Shown here piece by piece: positions 44,423 through 57,558 of a stretch of DNA of 64,000 bases. The stretch spans positions 18,308,001 to 18,372,000 of the forward strand of contig JAKSXM010000137.1 in the NCBI GenBank assembly GCA_022575985.1, given 5' to 3'. Position 1 is the first letter of the stretch; every line of letters starts with the position of its first letter. This stretch comes from Anagrus nilaparvatae. Taxonomy: Eukaryota > Arthropoda > Insecta > Hymenoptera > Mymaridae. A program made the position numbers and the translations under genes. The notes beneath the pieces were generated by a model. That model had not been told where the DNA came from and did no database searches. It saw only the letters and a list, made by a program, of their open reading frames with translations.

Positions 44423-46269
44423 ATGAACCTCAAGCTACCCGCGAGAAATTTCTTCGAGCTACCCGCGGAGAATAAAAATGCAGCGGTTCTCAACGCACAT
44501 AGTGCATGCCATAACTTTAATTTGTAATCACAAATATATTAATTTTTTTCAAAAAAAAAAGTATTTTAATCAATAATTAACAATTATTATTCAATTAAAA
44601 ACTAATTTTCAAAGGCAGACATAAATATTTATCAATAATTAAAAAAAAATGTTAACATCGAACGGTTTTAAATAAGAACTGAATAAGAAAGTTATCTTAT
44701 TTTATTTACTTAAACGATTTTCCGCGTTTTCTATATAAGTTTTTCTAATGTAATAATACATTATCTTAAAGAAGAAATTGGTTTGAAAAATATTGATGGA
44801 TTTTAAGAGGGGTTTTCAACGAGTTTTCCGAGCGAAGCGGCCGGTCGCGAGTGAGACTCTAGTGCAATATTTTGATTTTGAACTTATTAAATGTTTTTCC
44901 GCAATTTCTGAATGAGTTTTTCTGTTGCATTTATACATTAGCTTTAAGAGGAAATTGGTTTGGAAAAGATTGATGGATTTTAAGGGGGGTTTTAAGCGAG
45001 TTTTCCGACCGGGCGGCCGGTCGCGCGTGAGACTCTAGTGAAGTATTTTGATTTTGAACTTATTAAATATTTTTCCGCGTTTTCTGAATGGGTTTTTCTG
45101 ATGTATTTATACATTAGCTTTAAGAGGAAATTGGTTTGGAAAAGATTGATGGATTTTAAGGAGGATTTTTAACGAGTTTTCCGAACGGAGCGGCCGGTCG
45201 CGCGTGAGACTCTAGTGAAGTATTTTGATTTTGAACTTATTAAATGTTTTTCCGCATTTTCTGAATGAGTTTTTCTATTGCATTTATACATTAGCTATAA
45301 GAGGAAATTGGTTTGGAAAAGATTGATGGATTTTAAGGGGGGTTTTAAGCGAGTTTTCCGACCGGGCGGCCGGTCGCGCGTGAGACTCTAGTGAAGTATT
45401 TTGATTTTGAACTTATTAAATATTTTTCCGCGTTTTCTGAATGGGTTTTTCTGATGTATTTATACATTAGCTTTAAGAGGAAATTGGTTTGGAAAAGATT
45501 GATGGATTTTAAGGAGGATTTTTAACGAGTTTTCCGAACGGAGCGGCCGGTCGCGCGTGAGACTCTAGTGAAGTATTTTGATTTTGAACTTATTAAATGT
45601 TTTTCCGCATTTTCTGAATGAGTTTTTCTATTGCATTTATACATTAGCTATAAGAGGAAATTGGTTTGGAAAAGATTGATGGATTTTAAGGGGGGTTTTA
45701 AGCGAGTTTTCCGACCGGGCGGCCGGTCGCGCGTGAGACTCTAGTGAAGTATTTTGATTTTGAACTTATTAAACATTTTTCCGCGTTTTCTGAATGGGTT
45801 TTTCTGATGTATTTATACATTAGCTTTAAGAGGAAATTGGTTTGGAAAAGATTGATGGATTTTAAGGAGGATTTTTAACGAGTTTTCCGAACGGAGCGGC
45901 CGGTCGCGCGTGAGACTCTAGTGAAGTATTTTGATTTTGAACTTATTAAATGTTTTTCCGCATTTTCTGAATGAGTTTTTCTGTTGCATTTATACATTAG
46001 CTTTAAGAGGAAATTGGTTTGGAAAAGATTGATGGATTTTAAGGGGGGTTTTTAACGAGTTTTCCGAACGGAGGCTTGAATACACGGCTATCAAGTTACC
46101 AAAAGAAATGGTTTTGGTTTCTAATTTATGAATAATATGAATTATAGATTGTGTGATATAAATAAATAAATAAATAAATTATAGGAAAGAGAGGGGAGGA
46201 GTACACAACGAATAGAGTACCTGCGTGAAAATAAAGCGTTATCAATAGTACTTGTAAAATTGTCTATAA

Positions 46270-46835
46270 GCTGATTTCAGATTACGTCACGAGTGCAGAT
46301 AGTATACTTAAAAATAACGCTGGTAGAAACTGAGCGCTCACTTTGTGTACATTTTATATGGAGAACCAGTAAAATTTTTTTTATTTTTATAAATAAATAA
46401 TAAAATTGCTCTTTTTTTAAATTTTGATAAATATATTATAAAAATATAACATTCAAAGTAAAAAATAATACATAGTTAGTAACATTATTGTTGAAATATA
46501 ATTTACATTTTATGAACTAAAAAAAAAAATCGTGCTTTTTGTGAAAAATCGGAGTCTCAAAAACACGATTTTTGATTTTAGTTCCTAAAATATGAATTAT
46601 ATTTCAACAAAAATGTTACGAACTATGTATTATTTTTTACTTTGAATGTTATATTTTTATAATATATTTATCAAAATTTGAAAAAAGAACAATTTTATTA
46701 TTTATTTATAATAATAAAAAAAATTTTACTGGTTCTCCATATAAAATGTACACAAAGTGAGCGCTCAGTTTCTACCAGCGTTATTTTTTGTATAGTATCT
46801 GCTCCTAATTGCACGTAATTGTGAAATAGGCTTAT
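46270..46835. mobile_element. Hairpin MITE in the foldback loop
   Basis: Two arms of more than 200 bp, for example AACGCTGGTAGAAACTGAGC near 46316 and its complement near 46778, with AAACTGAGCGCTCAC matching exactly. The loop near 46530-46560 holds a short AATCGTG / CACGATT pair. The pairing decays outward to ATTTCA...ATTACGT on both sides. Confidence 0.8.
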
Positions 46836-46986
46836 TGAAAAAATAAATCACTTATAATCATCAAAGAATGAATATATTATTAATAACATTCATTTTAAAA
46901 CAAATTTCTTGTATAATAGACAAGCGGATTATAGTTTCTCACCTACAGACTAGACAAGTAAATATAAATTACAATGCAACTGGAAA

Positions 46987-47950
46987 CAGGGTTGGGAATA
47001 CTGGACGTGCACCTTATCCGTATATACGGAAATGAAAAATATGAATTAAAATTTTTTGCCGTATATACGGTTTATTTAATATGGAGCCGTATGAAAAAAA
47101 CCTTATATACGGTTCTAAAATTGTACGGACCCGTATTTTCAAAACCGTACATATACGGGTAAATTTTTCTGGGACCCGTATTTTGTAAACCTTTTATACG
47201 GGTCTCAAAATTTTTCAACCGTATATACGGTTGACAGAAATACGGGTCCGTAAATCACTCACCCGTTAATACGGTTTTTATAATACGGTTGCCGTATTTT
47301 AGACACCTGTATATACGAGTCAAATCTTTAATCACCCGTACAAATGGATAGTATACGGATTTTATTTTGTAAAAACCGTATATACGGCTAGCATTATACG
47401 CGTCCAGTACCTTAAATAACCGTTGATACGGGCGAAGATTTTCCGAGCCCGTGTATTTGACAGTATGTTATTTGACAGTATGTTATACAAAAATAATTTT
47501 TATTAAACTTCTCCCAATTAGCTTATATTTCCCAAAACTTTGGCCAGAAATATATGACCTACTCGGATATATACGGATCAATAGTATACGGCAGCATATA
47601 TCATTCACCCGTATATATACGGATCACAGATATACTGGTTCCGTATTTCAGTCATCCGTATATACGGGTAAATGATATACGGTTCCGTATAGAATTGATC
47701 CGTATATACGGGCCTGAACTTTTTTCAGCCATTTGTATGGATGCCTAAAATACAGGTTCCGTATATTGTTACCCGTATATACGAAAAAATTTTGTACGGA
47801 CCCGTATTCACTTTACCCATACATACGGATACGGGCTTGTAGAATTTTTTTCCGTATTTACGGCTATGAAAAATATGGACCGAATTTTTCTGTTCCCGTA
47901 TATACGGCATACGTTTAGTGCGCGTCAAAATCGCCCGTATTTCCCAACTG
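46987..47950. mobile_element. hAT-like non-autonomous element full of CCGTATATACGG palindromes
   Basis: The ends CAGGGTTGGGAATACTGG and (complement) CAGTTGGGAAATACGGG resemble hAT termini. Flanks carry an 8-bp direct repeat ACTGGAAA at 46979-46986 and 47951-47958, the hAT duplication size. Inside, the 12-bp palindrome CCGTATATACGG is exact at 47018, 47059, 47219, 47376, 47656, 47700 and 47897, with dozens of one- or two-base variants and half sites (ACCCGTAT, ATACGGGT). No transposase frame. Confidence 0.8.
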
Positions 47951-48210
47951 ACTGGAAATGACATTTAAAACATAATCGCCATCGTAAATCAAATGAACAA
48001 CATATAAACTCAGCAAATGAATATTTTTGGGATTGGATGAAAATTAAAACGGGGTAATACCAACTCAGCACCAGAATAATATACCGTCTGGACACTGATT
48101 CTTAGATTAGCGTTTAAATTAGATATGAAATTTTGGGAATTCGGAAAAATCTATTTTTCTGGTCTGCGTCGAGAAAACACAGAAAAATGTTATACGAGCC
48201 TTGTCCATAA

Positions 48211-48291
48211 ATAAGGAATGACCCAAATCGCAGTTTACCATCCTCGGCTTCGCCTCGGAAGGTAATTTACGTGCGATTTGGGCCATTCTTT
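48211..48291. repeat. Small hairpin repeat
   Basis: GACCCAAATCGCAGTTTACC pairs with GGTAATTTACGTGCGATTTG around a GGCTTCGCC turn. A reverse-oriented relative sits at about 26170-26235, so it is a dispersed family. Confidence 0.6.
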
Positions 48292-48385
48292 ACTTTTCTG
48301 GACTCGAGCCGTAAATATACTATATTATAAAAATATAATTATAATTCAAGTATCGGAATCTACATCAATCTGCGGGTATTAAATC

Positions 48386-48880
48386 CAGGGTTGATAAATA
48401 CGGGTGATTTTAACAGGCATTAACAAAAAATATTGTCCGTATTTTTCACAGCCGTACGTATGGAAAAAAATTATACAAACCCGTATCCGTATGTACTGGT
48501 AAAGTAAATACGGGTTCGCACAAATTTTTCCGTATTAGCAGAATCGGTAGCTAATAGAATTCCAAAATATAGAAAGAACTTTTCGATATAAAATATACTT
48601 AATTATTTTTAAAATTAATATTACAAAATTTAGTTTTTTCTTTATATTCGTTGTTCTTCAAAATAAATTGATCTCAAAGGTGCCGATTAACAGCAGTTCT
48701 GAGTTTTGACTGGCACCCACAGGTTGCAACTTTTTTTATCCGTTTTTACGAATGTCTAAAATAAATATTACGTATATTGTTAACCGTGTATTCGAAAAAG
48801 ATAATACTGGACCCGTATGACTCTGATCTGTATATACGGTTCCGTTTTCATTCTTGTATACGTATTATTAAAGTATGTAT
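48386..48880. mobile_element. Degenerate second copy of the palindrome-rich hAT-like element
   Basis: It begins CAGGGTTGATAAATACGGG and contains CCGTAT, ACCCGTAT and ACGGGT half sites at lower density. No right end was found before the foldback arm begins. Confidence 0.5.
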
Positions 48881-50011
48881 ACTTTTCTTAATTAAATACG
48901 AATTTCTTCTCAATTTCCTATGTATTTCCTCTTATAGCTAATGTATAAATACATCAGAAAAACCCATTCAGAAAACGCGGAAAAACATTTAATAAGTTCA
49001 AAATCGTCTCACGCGCGACCGGCCGTTCCGTTCGGAAAACTCGTTAAAAACCCTCCTTAAAATCCATCAATCTTTTCCAAACCAATTTCCTCTTAAAGCT
49101 AATGTATAAATACATCAGAAAAACCCATTCAGAAAACGCGGAAAAACATTTAATAAGTTCAAAATCAAAATACTTCACTAGAGTCTCACGCGCGACCGGC
49201 CGCCCGGTCGGAAAACTCGCTTAAAACCCCCCTTAAAATCCATCAATCTTTTCCAAACCAATTTCCTCTTAAAGCTAATGTATAAATGCAACAGAAAAAC
49301 TCATTCAGAAATTGCGGAAAAACATTTAATAAGTTCAAAATCAAAATATTGCACTAGAGTCTCACTCGCGACCGGCCGCTTCGCTCGGAAAACTCGTTGA
49401 AAACCCCTCTTAAAATCCATCAATATTTTTCAAACCAATTTCTTCTTTAAGATAATGTATTATTACATTAGAAAAACTTATATAGAAAACGCGGAAAATC
49501 GTTTAAGTAAATAAAATAAGATAACTTTCTTATTCAGTTCTTATTTAAAACCGTTCGATGTTAACATTTTTTTTTAATTATTGATAAATATTTATGTCTG
49601 CCTTTGAAAATTAGTTTTTAATTGAATAATAATTGTTAATTATTGATTAAAATACTTTTTTTTTTGAAAAAAATTAATATATTTGTGATTACAAATTAAA
49701 GTTATGGCATGCACTATGTGCGTTGAGAACCGCTGCATTTTTATTCTCCGCGGGTAGCTCGAAGAAATTTCTCGCGGGTAGCTTGAGGTTCATATCACAA
49801 TTTTTTTCTTCTAAAAATTATCAACATTAATATATATTTTTTTTTTTTTTGTAATCTCGATAAATTCTTTAGCAAATATAAATTTGTTTAAAAACTAAAA
49901 TTTTTTTTTAAATATAGAAGGCTTATTTAATTTTTTCACGTTTATAAAAAAAAAGTTAAGATTGAAATATTTATCTAACCTGAAAAATTCTGATAAGAAT
50001 TTAAAATTAAG

Positions 50012-50372
50012 TTTGTCGTGCCGCCAAATGTGGTTTTCGTGGACGTACGAGACATATTTTCTACGTTGATAAAAGTAACTGAAATTTATGTTTATTGGTC
50101 CCCTAAACCCTAATCTGGGGTGCATTTTTACCTAATCGTGGTAGTTTTGTTGTTGTTGGCGAGTATTGCAAAATTGGCTATAATTTAAAGGCTAAAAGCT
50201 TTCAGCCCTTGATTAATAACCAACTTTGCAATAATTTGTCATAACAGCCAAACTACTATTTTTAGGTAAAAATATATTTCAGATTCTATTTCAGGAGTCT
50301 AATTAAAATCCATCCACTTTTATCCACCCAGAACGTTTGTCCACGAACAATGCATCTGGCGGCATGATTAGC
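50012..50372. mobile_element. Diverged hairpin element
   Basis: The left arm (GTCGTGCCGCCAAATG, GTGGACG, TTTTTACCTA) and the right arm (complements ending in CATCTGGCGGCATGAT) pair over about 150 bp with many mismatches. No coding potential. Confidence 0.6.
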
Positions 50373-53078
50373 TTCTTTGAAGTTTTTGAAATAAAAAAAA
50401 AATTAAATTGAGCAATGTTTATTTTTATTATTTATTTAATATAATTTATATTTTATTACTAAATTTGCTTAATAAATTATCAAGAATATAATTTATAAAA
50501 AAAAATTACATACACGTGTAGTCAATTCGATCAATTTTATAATAAAATATTTTTTAATTACGTATGTATGTTAAAATATTTAAAATTTAAGATAAATATT
50601 TTAATTAGAATATTATTGTTGAAAAATTAAGTTATTTTTACCAAATAATGTATTTTACGATTTTTTTTAATTAAAAATCAACTTTTATGTTTGCTAAAAC
50701 CTCTTATTTTTTATTAAATGTGTTAAGTAAATAAATTAGAAATTTTGGTTATTAAAAAATAAATTGCTGGTTAAGCCAAATTTTACACCTCGAGTTACAC
50801 CTTGAAAGTTTCAAAATTTTATTTATAATGGCAAACTACTCAAAGCGAATTTGACTTGAAATTTTATAAAATGACGATTTTGAGGTTATGTATTCGCCAC
50901 TTAGGCCCATTGTTATGAATTTTAATAATATCTGGAATTGCGATCAATGACTCCTGAAATTTGATTGCTGATTTTCATTTTAGGAATCCAACATTTTAAG
51001 TTCTATATATTGAATTTTAAAAATTTTATTTCAGAATCGCGATCAGTAACCTCAAAAACCTGGAAGGGCTGCCTAAAATTCCTGCAAAAATGTGGGCTCA
51101 ATCCGAGGCTCAATCAGTAAAAATTTCAAAAGATTAGGGTTGGGCATCAGCTAAGCATAGATTTGTCTATGTCTACAGCAATATCTAGTTCGTTATCCAG
51201 TCAAATTTATATTTTATACAATGGATACGCCGAGCCTGACGCCGAGGGATACGCAAATTTAAAAAAAATGTGTGGAATAAAATATCCGAGAAAATATCAA
51301 TTATGAAATACGTGTTAAATACACAGATATACACACACAAATAAAAACACAAATTAAATTCTATAGTAATATAAAAAAATAAGCTTAAAACCGAATGTAA
51401 AATTGTTATTTACAAATGTGCTATATAGAGAAAGAAAGAAAATACAGAAAAAAAATTTTACGTTATGAAAATATAATATAAAAATTATATTTTTAAAACT
51501 TTTATAAAAGTTTGATAAAAGTTTGATATACGTTTGTGGGTCAAAAAAGTATATAAAAATATTAAAAAAAACTTGTTTGCACTTTTTACATTTATATTAT
51601 AAACAAAAGTTTAAAATAAATGAAATAAACAAATAAATAAATGAAAAAAACTAAAGTAAAAAATCGAGTAATAAATTAAAAAAAAAAAAAAAAGAACGCA
51701 ATATCAAATATTTTTGTTTGCTTTTTATATTTTTAATTTTTATTTTATGCATTTGGTATGAGATTTGATATGCATTTAAAAAAAATACATTGAGAAAAAT
51801 GAATAAAAAAATTGTTTTTATTGTTTATAGAATGCAATAAAATCATCTTGATTTAAATATAATAGATATAATATTATAGAATATTTAAGGTAAAATTGAG
51901 AATTTCTGATATTTTTTGCTTTGATATCACGCCCACCAATTTTTTTTTCTGGCAACCAAAATTCTATAAAAAACTTTAGTTCTTTATAATATGTTATTAG
52001 TATTCAGTAAATGCTGTAAATCGAATATTTCAAGTAAGCATTCAGCGAGCATTCACTGCAGATCCCTCTAAATATATATTCTGCACAGTTCCAAAAAATT
52101 TTCAGATTAATGTATTGATCAATCTGATGGTTTGGCCCTGGGCTTGTCAGATTAAATTAAATAAAATTATTTGGTTCCAATTATTAAATTAATTGCTTCA
52201 GTTCTTAAAATATGCCAAATTTAGCAATAATTTTTTAATAACAACTGACATGTCAGTCTTAAATAAAATTGTACCTTATGAATTCGGTTGTTTTTTCTAC
52301 AAAAAACCTCGCAAAAAACATAATTACCATCTCCTTTTATCCACGAAAGTTTTATGTACATGAAGGCGTCAAAGTTTCACTTTTTATTTATCGAAAAATG
52401 CCTGGAAAATTTGCCAAATTTTTGGACCCATAAATTTTTTCAGAATCTGGGGCCTAAAAAATTTTCTACACTATGTGAGTATGTTTTGATTTTGGCTATG
52501 TCAGTGCAAAAATTTGGCAAAAATGCAGTTGTCATACTTTAATGGAATTTATACCATAGTGTCCCCGAAGCTATTATTTCTTGAATCTCTTAAAATTCGT
52601 GACTTATAATCAATGAAAAAATGTCAGCTCCTGAAGTATTTATACTTAAGTACTACACGATTGTTATAAATTACTTATTCTATACTTGTTTCTTATTACT
52701 TTATTAAAAATAATTTTTATTAAAAATGATTAAAAATTTCGTATCGATTATTTATTTTTTACTCAGAAATCATTCAAATGCATGCAAATAAGTGTTTGCA
52801 TTTTTATATACTTGATACCAAAAATTGGGTTTTCCACGAAATTGGCATTTAATAAAATCAAAGTTTCACTGCACAAAAAATATGTTATTAACTGACCACT
52901 TTGTATGAGACTTTGTACGTTATGCAATTTTATGAAATTGAAAAAAAAATGTTTTCAATTATAAATCAAAGTTAATTAAAAAGTAGCAATTAAAAGAACC
53001 CTCTACATTTTTTTATAAAAAATTTTAGTGAGAAATATTATAAATGATACTTTATAAGTATGTTTAATAAAGATACTA
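50373..53078. other. AT-rich non-coding DNA
   Basis: A lone TTAGGGTTGGGCATC near 51136 resembles a hAT end but has no partner. No gene seen. Confidence 0.4.
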
Positions 53079-53500
53079 CACTGTAAAAAGTAACTTGTTT
53101 AGATTTACAAAAAAATTAGAACATTTTCAAAAAATTAGTAAATTTTCAAAAAAATTTGTAAAAATTCGAAAAAAATCGTATATTTACTAAATATATTAGC
53201 AAAAAATTCGAGTACTCTCGATTTTTTTTGTGAATTCGCAAGAAAAATTGATAATTTACATTTTTTTTTCGAAAATTTCCAAAAAATAGTTGTAAATTTC
53301 CAAAAAATAGTTTTGAATTTACAACTTTTTTCGTAAAATCACAAAAAAAAATCGAGATTTCTCGAATTTTTCGATAATATACTAAATTTAGTAAATTTAC
53401 GATTTTTATCGAATATTTACAAATTTTTTTGAAACTTTACTAATTTTTCGAAAAAATTCCATTTTTTTTTGTAAATCTAAGAAAGTTACTTTTTACAGTA
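53079..53500. mobile_element. TA-flanked MITE, family CACTGTAAAAAGTAAC, copy 1
   Basis: The ends CACTGTAAAAAGTAACTTG and (complement) TACTGTAAAAAGTAACTTTC are flanked by TA at 53077-53078 and 53501-53502. The interior is palindrome-like, with repeated TTACAAATTTTTT and TCGATAATATACT motifs. A second copy is at 57559-57867. Confidence 0.75.
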
Positions 53501-53771
53501 TAGTCAAACTCAAAATTTTGCTTAAATGCAAATATTCTTAAAACTTGGTGTTTTATTTTTTCAATATCATATATTTTTTCTTGAGTATTCGGAGACCAAA
53601 TTATTGATTACCTATAATATTATTTTTAAAAAAAGTTTATAAAATATTTATAATATTTTTTTTAAAAAGTTTACAAATTTCTTGGAAATCTGCAAAAAAG
53701 ATTTTTATAAATTCAAATGAAAAGCAAATAAAACGTTGATAGTTTTTTGTTGATTTTTAGTGTAATATAAG

Positions 53772-56698
53772 CGAGGGGTTGACAACTCAGAAGTTCACCG
53801 CACTTCTAAGACTTCTATGCATTTCTACCGAAATCTTTAAAAATAAAAAAAAAAAGTTTTAAACATGTATCTAGGGGTTTTTGGGTGTGCTGAGTCCGAA
53901 TCTGGCAACCAAATTCCAAAATTCGAAATGGCGGCCTCACAATTGGCCAATTTTCGAAAAAAACATCGAAATTTAAAATAAAAAAAAAAGATTTTCAATG
54001 CATATCTGGGGGTTTTTGGGTGCGCTGAGTCCGAATTTGACAACCAAATTTCAAAATTCGAAAAGGTGGCCTCGAAATTGGCAAATTTTGAAAAAAAATA
54101 CCAAATTTTAAAATAAAAAAAAAAGATTTTAAATGTATATCTGGGGGTTTTTGGGTGCGCTGAGTCCGCATTTGACAACCAAATTTCAAAATTCGAAATA
54201 GTGGCCTCGAAATTGGCCAATTTTGAAAAAAAATACCAAATTTTAAAATAAAAAAAAAAGATTTTAAATGTATATCTGGGGGTTTTTGGGTGCGCTGAGT
54301 CCGCATTTGACAACCAAATTTCAAAATTCGAAATGGTGGCCTCGAAATTGGCCAATTTTGAAAAAAAATACCAAATTTTTAAATAAAAAAAAAAGATTTT
54401 AAATGTATATCTGGGGGTTTTTGGGTGCGCTGAGTCCGAATCTGACGACCAAATTTCAAAATTCGAAATGGCGGCCTCACAATTTGCAAATTTTGAAAAA
54501 ATAAATACAAAATTCAAATAGAAAAAAAAAGGTTTTAAACATATAATTGGGGATTTTTAGTTGTTCTGAGTCAGAATATTGCAACCTAATTTTTAAATTC
54601 AAAATAACAGCCTCAAAATTAAACAATATTTCAAAACAAATAAACCAAATAAAATTAAGAAAAAAGGCTATAAATGTAGTTCTGTATATTTTCTAGTATG
54701 TTGACTCAAAATCTGGCCAATTTACGAAATTCAAAATGGAAAGCTTAAATAAGCCTATTTTTTGAAAAAATAACGCCAAATTCATAAAATGAATCACATT
54801 TTCTCATATTTTCTATTAGGGTTGTAGTAGTTTTAGAAGGTTTTTTTCCATGCTTCCTGGTTGTGTTTAGACAAACTCTTTATAAGATTTTGCGAGAGAC
54901 TTTGATTAGGTATTTAACAAAAAATGTGAGATTAAAATAAAAAAATGTTTTTATATATGTTATTTTATGTATAGGTACATATAATTATCTATGAATACAA
55001 AATTTTTTATATAATTTTTACCTTATTTTTAATAAAATCATACACAGAGTCAGGAATTACATCTCTTTTACCACTTATATTTTAAGGATTATAAACTTTT
55101 AATATTTTTTCAAAAGATGTAAATGCAAACCACGTTGCTGCCGCACCTACTTTCTCTTTATTAGCTTCTGTAAATTTAATGCATTGTTTTTTATAAGCTG
55201 TTTTTTTCCAATTATTTTCGTTCTAATTAGCAAAGCCTTTGATTAATCAAATTAGTAAATGCGACTGTTTTGGTATCTGAAATAGACAATAATCCCCAAT
55301 AGAAATTTCTTCTAGTTCTTCGACAGCATTTGGAATTTCAGAAATATGTAATTTTCTTATGACCAAAAGCTCGACCAAATGGGTTTAATCGGTTTGATCG
55401 AATTAAATTAAAAAACAGAATAGCAAATAAATTTGGGTCTTCTACAGCTGAAAATATAGACTCTTTTACCTAAAAAAGCCTAAAACTACTACAACCCTAA
55501 TAGAAAATATGATTTATTTTATAAAATTGGGGTTATCTTTTCAAAAAATAGGTTTATTTAAACATGCCATTTTGAATTTCGAAAACTGGTAGCCAGATTT
55601 GGACTCAATATTCCTGAAAATATCTAGACCTATAAAATGTTTAAATTTACATTTACAACCTTTTTTTCTTAATTTTATTATGTTTATATGTTTTGAAAAA
55701 TTGTTTAATTTTGAGGCTATTATTTTGAATTTCAAAATTCGGATACAAGATCCTAACTCAGTACACCTGAAAATCCCCAATTATATGTTTAATACCTTTT
55801 TTTTTTTATTTTAAAATTTGATTTTTTTTTCAAAATTGGCCAATTTCGAGGCCACCAATACGAATTTTTAAATTTGGTTGTTAGATTCGGACTCAACGCA
55901 CCTGAAAACCCCCAGATATACATTTACAATCATTTTTTTTTTATTTTAAAATTTGGTATTTTTTTTCAAAATTGGCTAATTTCGAGGCCACCATTTCGAA
56001 TTTTGAAATTTGGTTGTCAAATTCGGAATCAGCGCACCCAAAAAACCCAAGATATGCATTGAAAATCTTTATTTTTTTATTTTAAATTTCGATGTTTTTT
56101 TTCGAAAATTGGCCAATTGTTAGGCCGCTATTTTGAATTTGGAAATTTGGTTGTAAGATTCAGACTCAGCGTACTCAAAAACCCCCAGATATACATTTAA
56201 AATATTTTTTTTTTATTTTAAAATTTGGTATTTTTTTTCAAAATTGGCCAATTTCGAGGCCACCATTTCGAATTTTGAAATTTGGTTGTCAGATTCGGAC
56301 TCAGCGCACTCAAAAACCTCCAGATATACATTTAAAGTCTTTTTTTTTTTATTTTAAAATTTGGTATTTTTTTTTCAAATTTGGCCAATTGTTAGGCCGC
56401 TATTTCGAATTTGGAAATTTGGTTGTCAAATTCGGACTCAGCGCACCCAAAAACCCCCAGATATGCATTGAAAATCTTTTTTTTTTTTATTTAAATTTCG
56501 ATGTTTTTTTTTCGAAAATCGGCCAATTGTGAGGCCGCTATTTCGAATTTTGGAATTTGGTTGCCAGATTCGGACTCAGTACACCCAAAAACCCCTAGAT
56601 ATATGTTTAAAACCTTTTTTTTTTTATTTTTAAAGATTTCGGTAGAAGTGCATAGAAGTCTTAGAAGTGCGGTGAACTTCTGAGTTGTCAACCCCATG
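53772..56698. mobile_element. Foldback element 3, 2927 bp, about 135-bp subrepeats
   Basis: Inverted ends contain GGGGTTGACAACTCAGAAGT. Flanking AATATAAG at 53764-53771 and 56699-56706 is an 8-bp target duplication. Each arm holds six to seven units of about 135 bp, each with CTGGGGGTTTTTGGGTGCGC and GAGTCCG or their complements. Arms continue inward to TAGGGTTGTAGTAGTTTTAG near 54817 and 55480. The loop is about 54850-55470. A 226-codon frame across the left arm is a repeat by-product. Confidence 0.85.
55076..55470 (-). pseudogene. Decayed coding remnant in foldback loop
   Basis: On the minus strand, three stretches of protein-like sequence are separated by stops and frame shifts: one from about 55468 (SIFSAVEDPNLFAILFFN), one reading NAVEELEEISIGDYC, and one ending near 55080 (GAAATWFAFTSFEKIL). 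The last piece has the W-K-K...G-x-x...W-x-F-x...F pattern of MADF / Myb-SANT-like DNA-binding domains, which is a weak resemblance only. It is possibly a captured or transposon-borne gene fragment. Confidence 0.4.
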
Positions 56699-57558
56699 AA
56701 TATAAGTATCCTTTTAAAATTTCATATTTTATTCAAACTGTTACTTTGCAGTAAAGTAAAAGCTAATGGTATAAAGGGGAAAATTTTTTTATAAAAATCA
56801 TTACAGAACTTAAAAGTGGATTTAGTAAATTTATGATTTAAAAAAATAAGAAGAAATTCTTATGATAAATATTTATATTTAGCTACTTAAATTTAATTTT
56901 TACAGTATTTGCTACGATTTTTTAAAAGATAAAGAATTTTCTAGAAGGAATTTAATTATTTCTCTTCAAAACTTTTGATTAATACCTGTATTCTAGAAAT
57001 TGTTTTACTGCGGTGAAAAAATTTGGAAAACATTATCTGTAAAATAAAAGCTAAAATTTAAAATATTTAATGCTTACTCTAAAAAATATTTAGCAATAGT
57101 TTGAATTATTACGAATATATACAATCTGTACCACAAGCAATTTAGCAATTCACACTTAACTTTATTAAATTCCTCGTTAAATTCTTGCAGAATTATATAA
57201 ATATTTAAATAATTTTATTACCATAACAGTAAAATACCTCGTAAAATACCTAGTAAAATATGTCTTACAAAATCTCAATAATATTTTATTTTATAAATTA
57301 TTAAAATTTATATGTTAAATTATTTTGAAAAAGTAACGGAAAAATAATTGCTTGATATAAAAAATTTATTTCTCTATAGTAGTTTATCGTTTATCTATTA
57401 TTTATATATTTTTTTTTATGCAATAAAAATTTAAAAAAAAACAACAATTATAATTTATATTACTTTTGTTTTCATTTTTTTTACAAATTTAATACGTAAA
57501 ATTGGCTTCTACAAATTTACCAAGGACGGTAATTTGGGGTATGATTTCTTTATAACTA

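Larger units (their letters stand above)
44423..49793. mobile_element. Foldback element 2, 5371 bp, about 177-bp subrepeats in dimer order
   Basis: Inverted ends start ATGAACCTCAAGCTACCCGC. The left arm is 44423 to about 46075 and the right arm about 48925-49793. After about 380 bp of matching terminus come tandem units, each with GGCCGGTCGCG and GAGACTCTAGTG: about 7 full units on the left, about 3 on the right. The left units alternate between a GAACGGAGCGGCC type and a GACCGGGCGGCC type. The 2.8-kb loop contains a hairpin MITE and hAT-like sequence. No target duplication could be read at the outer ends. Confidence 0.85.

Noticed and set aside
47451..47964. Several 61-79 codon frames in the palindrome array
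   Set aside because: CCGTATATACGG variants give YIRV/VYTV-like peptides in many frames and on both strands. They come from the repeat motif.
51130..51160. Possible hAT end TTAGGGTTGGGCATC
   Set aside because: No matching inverted end or 8-bp flank was found within a few kb.
53837..54517. 226-codon minus-strand frame
   Set aside because: It lies wholly inside about 135-bp tandem units (135 is divisible by three, so frames stay open). The peptide is a diverged repeat rich in F and S, with no domain.
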